A stretch of DNA of 64,000 bases. Source: Sphaerothrix gracilis. Its GTDB lineage: Bacteria > Cyanobacteriota > Cyanobacteriia > Phormidesmidales > Phormidesmidaceae. The stretch lies in NCBI RefSeq assembly GCF_030405905.1, contig NZ_JASATW010000023.1, positions 1 through 64,000 on the forward strand, written 5' to 3'. Under the pieces are notes generated by a model, which was not told the origin of the DNA, searched no databases, and worked only from the letters and a program-made list of their open reading frames with translations. The position numbers and the translations under genes are program-made. Shown here one piece after another: positions 1-7,877 of the stretch. How positions within the stretch are numbered: position 1 is the stretch's first letter; every line of letters starts with the position of its first letter.

Positions 1-1
1 A

Positions 2-121
2 CCCTTTCGCAATTGGCTGGACCACTACGTCGATGACGTGATGGAGACTGCCTGCGGCTTGCATAACTTCCGCCTGACACACCGAGCAAAGCCAGGTCGT
101 CTAGTGGGTCAAGCCGCTTGA
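2..121 (+). pseudogene. Transposase C-terminal fragment (cut by window edge)
   Basis: An open frame enters from the left edge and stops at TGA 119-121, giving 39 residues. It contains a METACGLHNFRLTHR-like stretch that I recognise from the C-termini of IS5-related DDE transposases, where an acidic catalytic helix is followed by GLHN(F/L)R. Only the tail is in the window, so I cannot tell whether the complete element is intact. It ends about 70 bp from the 3' end of the convergent DUF4347 gene. Confidence in the reading frame is good; family assignment is from memory of the motif. Confidence 0.55.
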
Positions 122-188
122 CCCCGAACGGTGAGAGGATATGGTGACTTCAACCGATTCCTTTCTTATTTCCGATAAAGTCTTGTCC

Positions 189-3100
189 CTAGACTGCTAG
201 ACTGGCAATCTCGTTGCTGCCAAGCGCTCGACCATAAAGTCGCACATCATCAATCTGACCGGCAAAGTAGGTGTTTGCATCCGGGTTATAGCCGATTTGC
301 AGAGGTGATAGATCTTGGGTGAGCTGAGGAGCATCGCTCAGGCGAGTGCTGGCCTGTAAAACGCCGTCAACATAGAGCTGCAGATCACCCGTGTTGCTGT
401 TGTAGCTAGCGGCATAGTGATGCCAAGCCGTTAGGTCAAAGTTGGCTAGGGTTGACAAGTCGAATTCGACTGTCCGCCAGTTACCGCCCTTCTGGCTTTC
501 CACAAAGCCAAATTCTAACCGCTGCGTTCCAGCGATAGAAGTGAGTCTAAACCCGTCTCCTTTGTTGAGCAGCACGTTATCAGCATTCCAAGTGGCTGTA
601 TCGCTCTTGACCCAGCTAGCTAAGGTCATTTGCTGACTCGGCGAAACAAAATTAGCAACTTCCACGGACTGACTGCTACCGTCCAAAATTAGAGACTGTC
701 CGCCTGCAGCAGCGTCGCTAGAGAATCCGGCCCCACCGGCTAAGGTGCCATCGTGACCATAGGGAGAACTATCGGTGGCCGTGCCCTCAAAGTTCCAATG
801 CCCCCACAGCTCATCCCCAAAAGCGTAGGCAGTATAGGCATCTGCCAGGTTAAACGTACTCGTCGTCCGAGTCACGCCGTTACGAGTCTCGCTAGCCAGT
901 AGCTCAAAACCGCCGCCATAGGTGCCCGCCACAGAGAAAGAGGCATCCACCGTGACAAAGCGGGGATTGCTGGCATTTGAGAAGCCGCCGCCAGCGTGGA
1001 AAGTACCGAGCAGCTCAGTTGAGCCACCGTTAATGGTTTTGATGACGGTGCCGGGATCTTCGGTTTTTAAGCCTAGGATCCAAACTTGGCTGTTGTCGTT
1101 GAGCACTTTGGCTTGAATGTTAGGATCTGCCTGCGTGTCTCCTTCAATGTTGAGCTGGCGGGCCCAAACGTTTTGGTTACGGAAGGTGGAAGCCGCGCCT
1201 ACGCTGTCATTGATAAATACGTCTCCCGGCGCATCAATGCCCGGTGCATAGGCAAAGCCATTGAGATTATTGAGAATCAAGGTGCGATCGCTGGCATGTT
1301 CTATTCTGCCAAGTCCCTCTAGCTGCTCAATCACAATTGGCTCAGAAGTGCCGTCTGCTACGCGAACAACGCCATTGGCACCGGCTTCCAGCAGCGCCCC
1401 CACGCCGATAAAGCGCACCACGTTGCCTCGCAGTTCTAAAGCGCTGTCTAAAGCCCATTCGCCCTGAGGGATATAAATCGTGCTAGCCCCAGAGTCGATC
1501 GCCGCCTGAATCGCAGCAGTATCGTCTAGCAAATCGTTAGGAATACCGCTGGGAACGCCATTAACTTCAGTCACATGCAGGTGGGGGCTACTCCAGTTGC
1601 TAAAGTCAGAATCCCAGGGAATAACGGGTGCATCTTGCACAGGCAGATTCAGCATCCGATCGGGCGAGTCAAACAGCTCAAAAGCAGCGCCAGAACGATT
1701 TTTACCTGATCCGTTAGCCAAATATTCCTCGATATACCCCGGCAAAACATCTGGGTTGCCTCGACCGTAGGTAACAACATTATCTAGAGCTAGCTCATAG
1801 CCAGAGGTTTGCGTATTGCTGACGTACATTGACTTTTGCGTCACAATCGCCGCCACGTCGCTGGCCGCTCCGATGCCTGTCAGTACAGAGTCTGTCAGCA
1901 CAAAACCGGCCTCGCCATCATTGCGAATGGCGGTAACAGCATTCGTGCTTTTGACGTCGCGGGCAAAGACTCGCTGCGAGCTGGTATTCCACCAGCCGTA
2001 GACGTTTTGATTGGTCAGCGTAATATCTTCAAAGGTCTGACTAGCGGTGGGCCAGCGGGTCATAATACCGTAATCAAAACCGTCTACGGTCAGTCCTTCT
2101 ACAAATAGCGGCCCGATAGCATCGTCAAAGGCCATATCTAAGCCAATATTGCCCTGGCCATCCTCTGACAGAATTGTTACATCTTTGACCGTTCCCTGAT
2201 TGTTGGCCCAGAACTGCAGACCTTTGGCATTCGGCTTATTGCTGCCAATGCTGAGGGTCATATTACGGACTGCGTTGTTGAAGCGATCGGCTGTTGTGCC
2301 TTGAACGCCGCCATTCTGGATAATGGCACCGGCAAAGTCCGGGTCAAGGCTATCCATTAGCCGAAGTACAGTTCCAGCCTGGCTCTGACCTTGGAAAATA
2401 GCACGCTTTTCAGAACCGCCTAGGGTCAGCGTATTGCTGATGTCATAGACGCCATTCTGAAAATAAAAGACATAGTTTTGACCGGCATTTTCGTTGAGGG
2501 CTTGTTGAATAGCCGCCGTATCGTCTAGGCCATCATCGGGAATGGCACCATAGGACAGCACGTTGACTACGCCGGCGTCATCTGGAAAGACAATATTGTC
2601 TGCGATCGCGGTACTAGGCGGTTCGAGCAGTCCAGCTAGCGCCTGAATTTCTGTATCACTTAGGGCCTGGTTGAAAAGTCGCGCATCGGCAATGCGGCCA
2701 TCAAAGGTACGGGTGCCGCTGCCAGACAGCGTGCCCGTGTGGAAGCGGGCGCCGCCATTGATACCCCCAATACCAATATCATCACCGTGAGACCACAGCC
2801 TTGATCCTGCCCCCACACCAAACTGGGTTCCATCTAGATAGGCTTTGAACACGTCAGCCTGGACGCTGTTCGATTGTGGATCAGAGGCCAATACCAAAGC
2901 CACATGGTGCCATTCACCCGTCTGAATGCTATCCGTAGACAAGTATGTGCCTGACCAGCCGCTTTCAGCCATATTCCAGCCACCGACGTAGAGCTGGCCG
3001 CTGTCTAGATAAACATTGAGACCGCGCGTACCGCCACCCTCTTCGTAAATTACCTGTTTGCGATTGGCGCTGGCGGCATCATCGGCCTGAAACCAAATTG

Positions 3101-4709
3101 AAACTGTCCGCTGATCAAAACTGCCGATGTTGATATCCTGCGAGTCAGCAACCGCCACATAATCATCAATGCCATCTAAATCAACAGCTCCGGCTAGAGA
3201 AGTACCTGTATCGACAAAAATGGCACCATTACGCAGCGTGCCGGAATTGTCTAGGCCGCTGGTTGATGTATCGCTGGCCTGAGTGCCCGTAGTCTCGTCA
3301 AATTTAAGCTGCATGACCGCCGGAGGAATATCGGCTGGTGGCGTTGGCGGCGGCGTTGGCGGCGGCGTTGGCACTGTCGGTGGCGTAGCGGCCAGGGCAA
3401 GGGTGTCTATTTCAGACTCGTCAAGCACTCGATTGTAAATGCGGAGGTCGGCAATTTCTCCGGCAAAGCTATTGACGGCTGTTCCGCCGACATCCCCACT
3501 GTGGAACTGGGTGGCGTTGTTAACAGAGCCGACCCCAATCAGCCCGGCTCGCTGCCAGAGCTGTGAGCCTTCTCCCTCCCCAAAGAGGGTTCCGTCCAAG
3601 TAAGCCTTGAAGGCTCCTGGCTGCACGTTTGTGACATCGGCAGCCGCGTCTAAGACCAGGGTGACGTGGTGCCAGGTGTCATTGCTAATTGCATCTGTAG
3701 ATAGGTAAGTACCTGCCCAGTTGCTCTCGTTTTCATTCCAGCCGCCGACATAAAGCTGGTTGTCATGCACATAAATATTGAGGCCGCGAGCGCCACCGCC
3801 CTCTTCGTAAATTACCTGCTTTTGGCTGGCGATAGATTTGTCGTTGACTTTGAACCAGGTAGAGATGGTGCGCTGGGGATGGCTGCCCAAGTTGATATCG
3901 CTAGAGTTAGCAATGTCTACATAATCATTGATGCCATCGAGAGCGATCGCTCCGGCCAGTGGCGTATTGCTGTTTACAAAGCTAGCGCCATTCACTAATG
4001 TACCGGCGTTGCTAGCGCCGTTGGGGGAGGTGTCAGCTGCCTGAGTGCCGCTGGTTTCATCAAAGGTGAGATGGGCTACGAGGGCTTCAGTAGAGACGCT
4101 GCTGAAGCTGCCAGCGTAGGTTTGCCGCATTGCACTGGTAAAGGCGATCGCCGCTTCGATATGGCCTGTGGTTGTCTCTAAAGTCCAGTCTCCGCCTAAA
4201 GCCGCGCTGCCAGTCAGATCTGTAGAGGCCGCTACATCAGCGCCGGTCAGGTGGCTCAGCTGCTGCACAAATGCCTGTCCGGCTGCGCCTTGGGCTACGT
4301 CGCAGCCATAGAGCAGAATATCGGCTGTGTCGGTCAGGGCGCTGGCCCAGCCTGCTAGCTGATCGCCATATCGGGATAGGGCATTGAGATCAATATCGGC
4401 ATTTCCCAGCGAGAGGCTACCGGCCTGACCATGAGAAACGATGTGCAGGCTGGCCACATTTTGGCGATCGCGCAGAACTTCGCTAATTTGGGCAAGGCTG
4501 TCGCGCTCGGCTGTGAGCAAAACAACTTCGGTGGTTGCTGCCGCGCCTGCAACTAGCTGTTCATACTGCTCAACAGCGGCATCAATAAAGACAAGATGCT
4601 GATTTGGACTAGGTGATAGCTCTAACGGATGAGTTGGAAAAGCGATCGCAGAGGGTTCCAAGGTCGAGACAAGACTTTCCACAGTTTGTCGATTCCTTTG
4701 AGTGAGCAA
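189..4709 (-). CDS. DUF4347 / LamG / pectate-lyase-like large surface protein
   Basis: About 1506 residues. The N-terminal ~190 residues are a DUF4347 domain (HIVSHG, LLYGCDVA), a module typical of very large secreted cyanobacterial proteins. Two LamG/concanavalin-like domains follow (roughly 205-440 and 463-690). They are near duplicates of each other, both with QVIYEEGGG and YLSTD motifs, and are joined by a Pro/Thr linker. Residues ~700-1290 contain two stretches like the pectate-lyase-3 right-handed beta-helix fold (each opening with LDDTAAIQ), and a third, more divergent LamG closes the protein. Probable role: cell-surface or extracellular carbohydrate binding or remodelling. No classical signal peptide is visible, and DUF4347 proteins are thought to leave by type I secretion. 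The start used is TTG at 4709; an in-frame stop lies only about 20 codons upstream and there is no ATG near it, so the exact start is uncertain. Confidence 0.85.
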   Translation of the reverse strand: MLTQRNRQTVESLVSTLEPSAIAFPTHPLELSPSPNQHLVFIDAAVEQYEQLVAGAAATTEVVLLTAERDSLAQISEVLRDRQNVASLHIVSHGQAGSLSLGNADIDLNALSRYGDQLAGWASALTDTADILLYGCDVAQGAAGQAFVQQLSHLTGADVAASTDLTGSAALGGDWTLETTTGHIEAAIAFTSAMRQTYAGSFSSVSTEALVAHLTFDETSGTQAADTSPNGASNAGTLVNGASFVNSNTPLAGAIALDGINDYVDIANSSDINLGSHPQRTISTWFKVNDKSIASQKQVIYEEGGGARGLNIYVHDNQLYVGGWNENESNWAGTYLSTDAISNDTWHHVTLVLDAAADVTNVQPGAFKAYLDGTLFGEGEGSQLWQRAGLIGVGSVNNATQFHSGDVGGTAVNSFAGEIADLRIYNRVLDESEIDTLALAATPPTVPTPPPTPPPTPPADIPPAVMQLKFDETTGTQASDTSTSGLDNSGTLRNGAIFVDTGTSLAGAVDLDGIDDYVAVADSQDINIGSFDQRTVSIWFQADDAASANRKQVIYEEGGGTRGLNVYLDSGQLYVGGWNMAESGWSGTYLSTDSIQTGEWHHVALVLASDPQSNSVQADVFKAYLDGTQFGVGAGSRLWSHGDDIGIGGINGGARFHTGTLSGSGTRTFDGRIADARLFNQALSDTEIQALAGLLEPPSTAIADNIVFPDDAGVVNVLSYGAIPDDGLDDTAAIQQALNENAGQNYVFYFQNGVYDISNTLTLGGSEKRAIFQGQSQAGTVLRLMDSLDPDFAGAIIQNGGVQGTTADRFNNAVRNMTLSIGSNKPNAKGLQFWANNQGTVKDVTILSEDGQGNIGLDMAFDDAIGPLFVEGLTVDGFDYGIMTRWPTASQTFEDITLTNQNVYGWWNTSSQRVFARDVKSTNAVTAIRNDGEAGFVLTDSVLTGIGAASDVAAIVTQKSMYVSNTQTSGYELALDNVVTYGRGNPDVLPGYIEEYLANGSGKNRSGAAFELFDSPDRMLNLPVQDAPVIPWDSDFSNWSSPHLHVTEVNGVPSGIPNDLLDDTAAIQAAIDSGASTIYIPQGEWALDSALELRGNVVRFIGVGALLEAGANGVVRVADGTSEPIVIEQLEGLGRIEHASDRTLILNNLNGFAYAPGIDAPGDVFINDSVGAASTFRNQNVWARQLNIEGDTQADPNIQAKVLNDNSQVWILGLKTEDPGTVIKTINGGSTELLGTFHAGGGFSNASNPRFVTVDASFSVAGTYGGGFELLASETRNGVTRTTSTFNLADAYTAYAFGDELWGHWNFEGTATDSSPYGHDGTLAGGAGFSSDAAAGGQSLILDGSSQSVEVANFVSPSQQMTLASWVKSDTATWNADNVLLNKGDGFRLTSIAGTQRLEFGFVESQKGGNWRTVEFDLSTLANFDLTAWHHYAASYNSNTGDLQLYVDGVLQASTRLSDAPQLTQDLSPLQIGYNPDANTYFAGQIDDVRLYGRALGSNEIASLAV

Positions 4710-4948
4710 CAGACGATTTAGATGCGATGACGGTTTTTCAACCCTGAGGTTATTTCAGTAATTTCACCCAGTTGGGTTAGCTCTCTAAGCTTTGTATTTT
4801 ATCAAGTCCCATTAGGTACATTCTGATACCGAAAATCTTCTTCAAGATAGAAAGAAGTTTTCCGGATGTTTTGCAAGATTCGGTAAATCTATATTTAATT
4901 TTGATGAAGCGGGTGTGGCTAATAGCGACCTATTCCCCTAGCGGGTAG

Positions 4949-4978
4949 TTGACGTTGAAGAGAATCCCCTGTTACTTT
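4949..4978 (+). promoter_or_regulatory. Candidate promoter for the DAHP synthase leader transcript
   Basis: TTGACG at 4949-4954 and TACTTT at 4973-4978 with an 18-bp spacer form a plausible sigma-70 type promoter. Its start would fall near 4985, about 20 nt upstream of the first aromatic leader ORF. Placement fits a leader transcript that includes both attenuators. This is inferred from sequence only. Confidence 0.45.
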
Positions 4979-5002
4979 GAAATCATCTAAAGAGTTTTTC
5001 CG

Positions 5003-5062
5003 ATGCTAAAAGCTGCTCGCCGATTTTATTTTTGGTTTTTTACGGAGGTTCACGAGGGGTGA
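5003..5062 (+). CDS. Aromatic leader peptide 1 (attenuator)
   Basis: A 19-codon ORF encodes MLKAARRFYFWFFTEVHEG and stops at TGA 5060-5062. Six consecutive aromatic codons (Phe-Tyr-Phe-Trp-Phe-Phe, 5024-5041) sit in its middle, as in classical pheA/trp leader peptides. It lies about 250 bp upstream of a DAHP synthase gene, the first enzyme of aromatic biosynthesis. The 3' end of the ORF (5047-5059, beginning GGTTCAC) can pair with 5081-5093 (ending GTGAACC), which overlaps the 5' arm of the terminator at 5090-5117. A ribosome stalled on the aromatic codons would leave this antiterminator free to form; a ribosome reaching the stop codon would cover it and allow termination. The Shine-Dalgarno is weak (AAAGAG). 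The mechanism is inferred; the ORF and pairings are directly visible. Confidence 0.8.
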   Translation: MLKAARRFYFWFFTEVHEG

Positions 5063-5089
5063 CGCCACATCGTCGTATGCCTTCTTGTG

Positions 5090-5117
5090 AACCGCAGAGC
5101 TGCCTCTGCGGTTTTTG
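5090..5117 (+). terminator. Attenuator 1 intrinsic terminator
   Basis: Perfect 10-bp stem, AACCGCAGAG (5090-5099) with CTCTGCGGTT (5104-5113), a 4-nt loop and a following T run. The 5' arm overlaps the alternative pairing partner 5087-5093 of the leader ORF end, so terminator and antiterminator are mutually exclusive. Confidence 0.85.
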
Positions 5118-5150
5118 CTTTATTAGGATCTAATTAGCTCAGCTCGTCCT

Positions 5151-5216
5151 ATGACTACCTACAGCCTTCACAACTGGTTTTTTAGCTACTTTTACACCGG
5201 GAGCCGCTCCGGGTAA
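5151..5216 (+). CDS. Aromatic leader peptide 2 (second attenuator)
   Basis: A 21-codon ORF begins ATG 5151 and ends TAA 5214-5216. It carries the run NWFFSYFY plus one earlier Tyr, so seven of 21 residues are Phe, Tyr or Trp. It is not a copy of leader 1 but has the same logic: its last codons include GCTCCGGG (5206-5213), exactly complementary to CCCGGAGC (5241-5248), the 5' arm of the terminator at 5239-5270. Stalling on aromatic codons would favour that antiterminator; translation to the stop would block it. It lies between terminator 1 and the DAHP synthase start, so a transcript must pass two attenuators in series. No strong ribosome binding site is visible. Confidence 0.8.
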   Translation: MTTYSLHNWFFSYFYTGSRSG

Positions 5217-5238
5217 AAACGCCATGTGCGCTTTTTTG

Positions 5239-5270
5239 ACCCCGGAGCTGCTACAGGCTTCGGGGTTTTT
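5239..5270 (+). terminator. Attenuator 2 intrinsic terminator
   Basis: Stem ACCCCGGAGC (5239-5248) with GCTTCGGGGT (5257-5266), ten pairs including one G-T, an 8-nt loop and five Ts. It sits 42 bp before the DAHP synthase start codon. The arm 5241-5248 is exactly complementary to the end of leader ORF 2. Confidence 0.8.
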
Positions 5271-5312
5271 AACGCTCTTATTTCTGTTCATCACCCAACT
5301 TCAAGGATTTTC

Positions 5313-6167
5313 ATGAAAGACGCAAAACTGATCGCTAAATCTCATATTGCTCACCAAAGCCTAATTGAGCTGCCCAATGGCGTCACCGTGGGCGGTGATG
5401 AACTGCTCATTGTGGGGGGACCCTGCACGGTTGAGAGCTTAGAACAGATGGAGCAGGTGGCAACCCGACTGGCCTTAGGCCCAGTGCAGGCGCTGAGAGG
5501 CGGCGTTTTCAAGCCCCGCACTTCCCCCTATTCGTTTCAAGGGATGGGAGAGGCGGGGCTGACTATTTTGGACGATGTGCGGCGGCGCTTTCAGATACCC
5601 GTGGTGACTGAGGTAATGGCGATCGCCCAGATTGAGGCGGTTGCAGCTCACGCGGATGTCTTGCAGGTGGGTAGCCGCAATATGCAAAACTTCGATCTGC
5701 TGAAGGCATTGGGCGCAGTTCAGCAGCCTATTCTCCTGAAGCGGGGGCTGGCAGCGACCGTGGAGGAGTTTGTGATGGCAGCTGAGTACATTGTCAGTCA
5801 CGGCAATCCCCATGTCATGCTGTGCGAGCGGGGAATTCGCAGCTTCGATAACTACACCCGCAATGTCCTAGATTTGGGTGCGGTGGTAGGGCTGAAGCAG
5901 ATGACCCATTTGCCTGTGATTGTCGATCCTAGCCATGCCGCTGGGAAGCGCGAGCTGGTGCCGAACTTGGCTAAAGCGGCGATCGCCGCTGGCGCAGATG
6001 GCCTAATTATTGAGTGCCATCCTGAGCCAGAGAAGTCGGTTTCTGATGCGCGTCAGGCCCTGTCTCTGGAAGAGATGGTGGCGCTGGTGCACAGCCTACG
6101 ACCGATTGCGGCAGCAGTTGGGCGACGGGTACCGGCCTTGAACCAGCCTGAACTGGCGATCGCTTAA
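5313..6167 (+). CDS. aroF: 3-deoxy-7-phosphoheptulonate (DAHP) synthase
   Basis: DAHP synthase joins phosphoenolpyruvate and erythrose 4-phosphate, the entry step of the shikimate pathway, in the cytoplasm. Family motifs: GGPCTVES (~29-36), FKPRTSPYSFQG, ILLKRG, CERGIRSFDNYTRN, VDPSHAAGKRELV and a late IIECHPEP metal/substrate segment. It is the short Bacillus/Thermotoga-like type. The start chosen is ATG 5313, preceded by AAGGA at 5302-5306, giving 284 residues. An upstream in-frame ATG at 5226 would place the start inside the terminator region and add 29 unlike residues, so I reject it. Expression is very probably controlled by the two aromatic leader peptides upstream. A GC-rich hairpin follows the stop codon. 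Confidence 0.95.
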   Translation: MKDAKLIAKSHIAHQSLIELPNGVTVGGDELLIVGGPCTVESLEQMEQVATRLALGPVQALRGGVFKPRTSPYSFQGMGEAGLTILDDVRRRFQIPVVTEVMAIAQIEAVAAHADVLQVGSRNMQNFDLLKALGAVQQPILLKRGLAATVEEFVMAAEYIVSHGNPHVMLCERGIRSFDNYTRNVLDLGAVVGLKQMTHLPVIVDPSHAAGKRELVPNLAKAAIAAGADGLIIECHPEPEKSVSDARQALSLEEMVALVHSLRPIAAAVGRRVPALNQPELAIA

Positions 6168-6181
6168 GAAATTCACGCTGG

Positions 6182-6198
6182 GGCGGGCCTCGCCCGCC
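6182..6198. repeat. REP-like GC hairpin, copy 1
   Basis: GGCGGGC-CTC-GCCCGCC, a perfect 7-bp stem 14 bp after the aroF stop. The same two arms occur at 26399-26415 with a different loop, again directly behind a gene. It could act as a 3'-end stabilising hairpin; there is no clear T run. Confidence 0.6.
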
Positions 6199-6291
6199 TA
6201 AGACAATTCGCTCAGCTGTCCTCGAAGCTAGCCAACGGGCTTGGAAGGGAAATAATATTTTCGGACAAGGTGAACTGGGAGCAGAAAGGGC

Positions 6292-6326
6292 TTTGCTGTT
6301 GGGTTTCGTACCTCAACCCCAATCTA
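6292..6326. repeat. Interspersed cyanobacterial hairpin repeat (TTGGGTT type)
   Basis: TTGGGTT (6299-6305) faces AACCCCAA (6315-6322) around a short loop. From memory this closely resembles a hairpin repeat very common in cyanobacterial intergenic DNA; a related one lies at 17541-17575. The flanking 6200-6512 contains no convincing gene. Confidence 0.5.
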
Positions 6327-6515
6327 CTGCGATGGGCAATCGTACTGTCTAATTGATGTCACCACCATGAGCCAACTTTTGAGCAACCGCCACAATTGAT
6401 TGTCTGTGAAGACGACTGCAAGATCTGTGAGCGGAGCCAACTTAACGTTCTTGCTCAGCAGTTATCGAAACCTTCATGAATTCACAAGAAGCTCCGAGTC
6501 AATCCGCTTTCAGAG

Positions 6516-6600
6516 ACAACGTTCCCGGTCAGCGGTTGCAATAATCTTCAACTCAGCACCAGCAGTATTCTTCAATCCGCTGCACCGGGGTTGTTAGCTG
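6516..6600 (-). other. attC-like recombination site (cassette boundary)
   Basis: Imperfect inverted repeats bound about 82 bp. The left arm (6518-6535, AACGTTCCCGGTCAGCGG) faces the right arm (6577-6597, CCGCTGCACCGGGG then TTGTTAG). Read on the minus strand it opens with CTAACAACCCCGG, the usual TAACAA form of integron attC sites, and has an unpaired base in one arm as attC sites do. It starts about 20 bp after the stop of the minus-strand gene ending at 6618, where a cassette attC belongs. Confidence 0.55.
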
Positions 6601-6617
6601 GCATATCGATAAGCCAC

Positions 6618-7394
6618 TTATGAATCCATTAAAACATCACCGATTTTTTGCTTCCAAAAACTAATGCGATTTTCCCGCGTTGCTGGTTGTCCCATCAGTT
6701 CACGCCACTTACCATTGTTGGCACCACTAGGATGAGGAAATTCTAGATAATTAACATTCAACTTGAGTGACCCGAGTGTTCTACTGGCAACTTTTCCCCA
6801 TGTAATGACGACAGGGGACTTGAAAATTTCTAACTCAGTTCTTAAAACATCTGCAAATCGCGGATAATCTTTCCTGCTTAGAGGAATCGCCTTATCTTCA
6901 TCAGCTTCACTAACCCAGACTTTAAAGATATCTGTAAGATAAACTCTATACCCCTCATCCAACAAAACCTTAATCAAATCGAAATAGAGCCTTGTATTAC
7001 GTAGTTTTTCCCGGCAAATCTTCAAATGCATCGCATATGGTGTTGCAATTCCAATATCTTCTATCCTCTTTTTACTTTTTCGCAAAGGATCTTGACCTAA
7101 AACAGTAATTGTCTTTTTATTGGAACAATTATCGTTCTTTTCAAGCAAACTGGGGATATCAACCCCGACTACGAGAGCTTCGCTGTAGCGTTCCTGAAAA
7201 TCCAGATCATTGGAACGAAATATAGTTCGGGGGAGCCTGATTTCAGGAGGATAGTCTTCAAGATTAAACTCCTGTCTCATGGTGTCATACATGGTTATAT
7301 ATTTTTCTTTAGGAATATCGAGTATTTCCGACATTGCCTGATGAAGCAAATCAAACTCTTTATTTTTAAATTCTGAAAAGAGATATTCTGCCAT
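6618..7394 (-). CDS. Uracil-DNA-glycosylase-superfamily-like protein
   Basis: 258 residues. Two motifs suggest the uracil-DNA glycosylase fold: ITVLGQDPLR (residues ~100), matching the catalytic water-activating GQDP loop, and EFPHPSGANNGKW (~225), matching the HPS DNA-intercalation loop. The central segment includes VYLTDIFKVW and PVVITWGKVA, also typical of the fold. Proteins of this remote class are often uncharacterised rather than true repair enzymes. Base composition is clearly more AT-rich than the chromosomal neighbours and HIP1 sites are lacking, suggesting acquisition. It lies 26 bp downstream of a small gene on the same strand and is followed by an attC-like site, so the two may form one cassette. 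The Shine-Dalgarno is weak, so the start is only probable. Confidence 0.65.
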   Translation of the reverse strand: MAEYLFSEFKNKEFDLLHQAMSEILDIPKEKYITMYDTMRQEFNLEDYPPEIRLPRTIFRSNDLDFQERYSEALVVGVDIPSLLEKNDNCSNKKTITVLGQDPLRKSKKRIEDIGIATPYAMHLKICREKLRNTRLYFDLIKVLLDEGYRVYLTDIFKVWVSEADEDKAIPLSRKDYPRFADVLRTELEIFKSPVVITWGKVASRTLGSLKLNVNYLEFPHPSGANNGKWRELMGQPATRENRISFWKQKIGDVLMDS

Positions 7395-7420
7395 TTCAAG
7401 AAAATATACTTTGGCTGTTT

Positions 7421-7714
7421 TTATATTTCGGGCGTATTTTGCCTAGTCAACCACTCTTTATATAATTCTAAGCTAGGGCCTACCGAGACACCCGACTTTT
7501 GAAGTCGAAGATTAACGCGATCACTTAATTCCTGAAGTTGCTCCATCCAGGGCAATAGCCCGACACCTGCTTGCATTCTAAATTCTAAGAGTCCATCTCC
7601 CCATGTCAGCATTTCTAGGTGTTGGTATAGCCTTTCTACACTTTCAGTGCAACTTGCAGAGATTCTGTAAACTTCTTGCATTTCTTCATCTGTAAGCTTG
7701 AAGTGTATGACCAT
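7421..7714 (-). CDS. Small hypothetical protein of cassette region
   Basis: 97 residues from ATG 7714, preceded by TGGAGA six bases upstream; a start 21 bp further up at 7735 has no such site. The sequence is acidic and predicted mostly helical (LTDEEMQEVYRI, MEQLQELSDRV). I do not recognise a family. AT-rich, it sits between an attC-like site on its 5' side and the UDG-like gene 26 bp downstream on the same strand, so the pair are probably co-transcribed cassette genes. Confidence 0.6.
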   Translation of the reverse strand: MVIHFKLTDEEMQEVYRISASCTESVERLYQHLEMLTWGDGLLEFRMQAGVGLLPWMEQLQELSDRVNLRLQKSGVSVGPSLELYKEWLTRQNTPEI

Positions 7715-7762
7715 GAAATCTCCAGGAAATAGCAAGTGTGCAACAGAGTAGGACAGAGACAG

Positions 7763-7848
7763 CTAACGACCCCGTTCACCCGCCGCTAGCAACCTCTCGA
7801 ACTCAACGAAGAGAACTTTGTACGGTCGGTGTGCAACGGGCTTGTTAT
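7763..7848 (-). other. attC-like recombination site (best example)
   Basis: TAACGACCCCGTT (7764-7776) and AACGGGCTTGTTA (7835-7847) are inverted repeats with 11 of 13 positions matching. The pairing continues inward (CACCCGCCG with CGGTCGGTG). On the minus strand it reads TAACAAGCCCGTT ... AACGGGGTCGTTA, the classic attC layout of two core sites flanking an imperfect palindrome of about 85 bp. It lies about 30 bp after the stop of the minus-strand gene 7878-8969, the expected place for the attC of that cassette. Confidence 0.65.
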
Positions 7849-7877
7849 GCCGCGACTGCTTAAAGCCTGAAATTTCA

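Noticed and set aside
5226..5312. Longer start for DAHP synthase at ATG 5226
   Set aside because: It would place translation inside terminator 2, has no ribosome binding site, and adds residues unlike the family; ATG 5313 has AAGGA.
6400..6597. 65-codon plus-strand frame
   Set aside because: It runs through the attC-like palindrome, is Ser/Arg/Phe-rich and resembles no protein.
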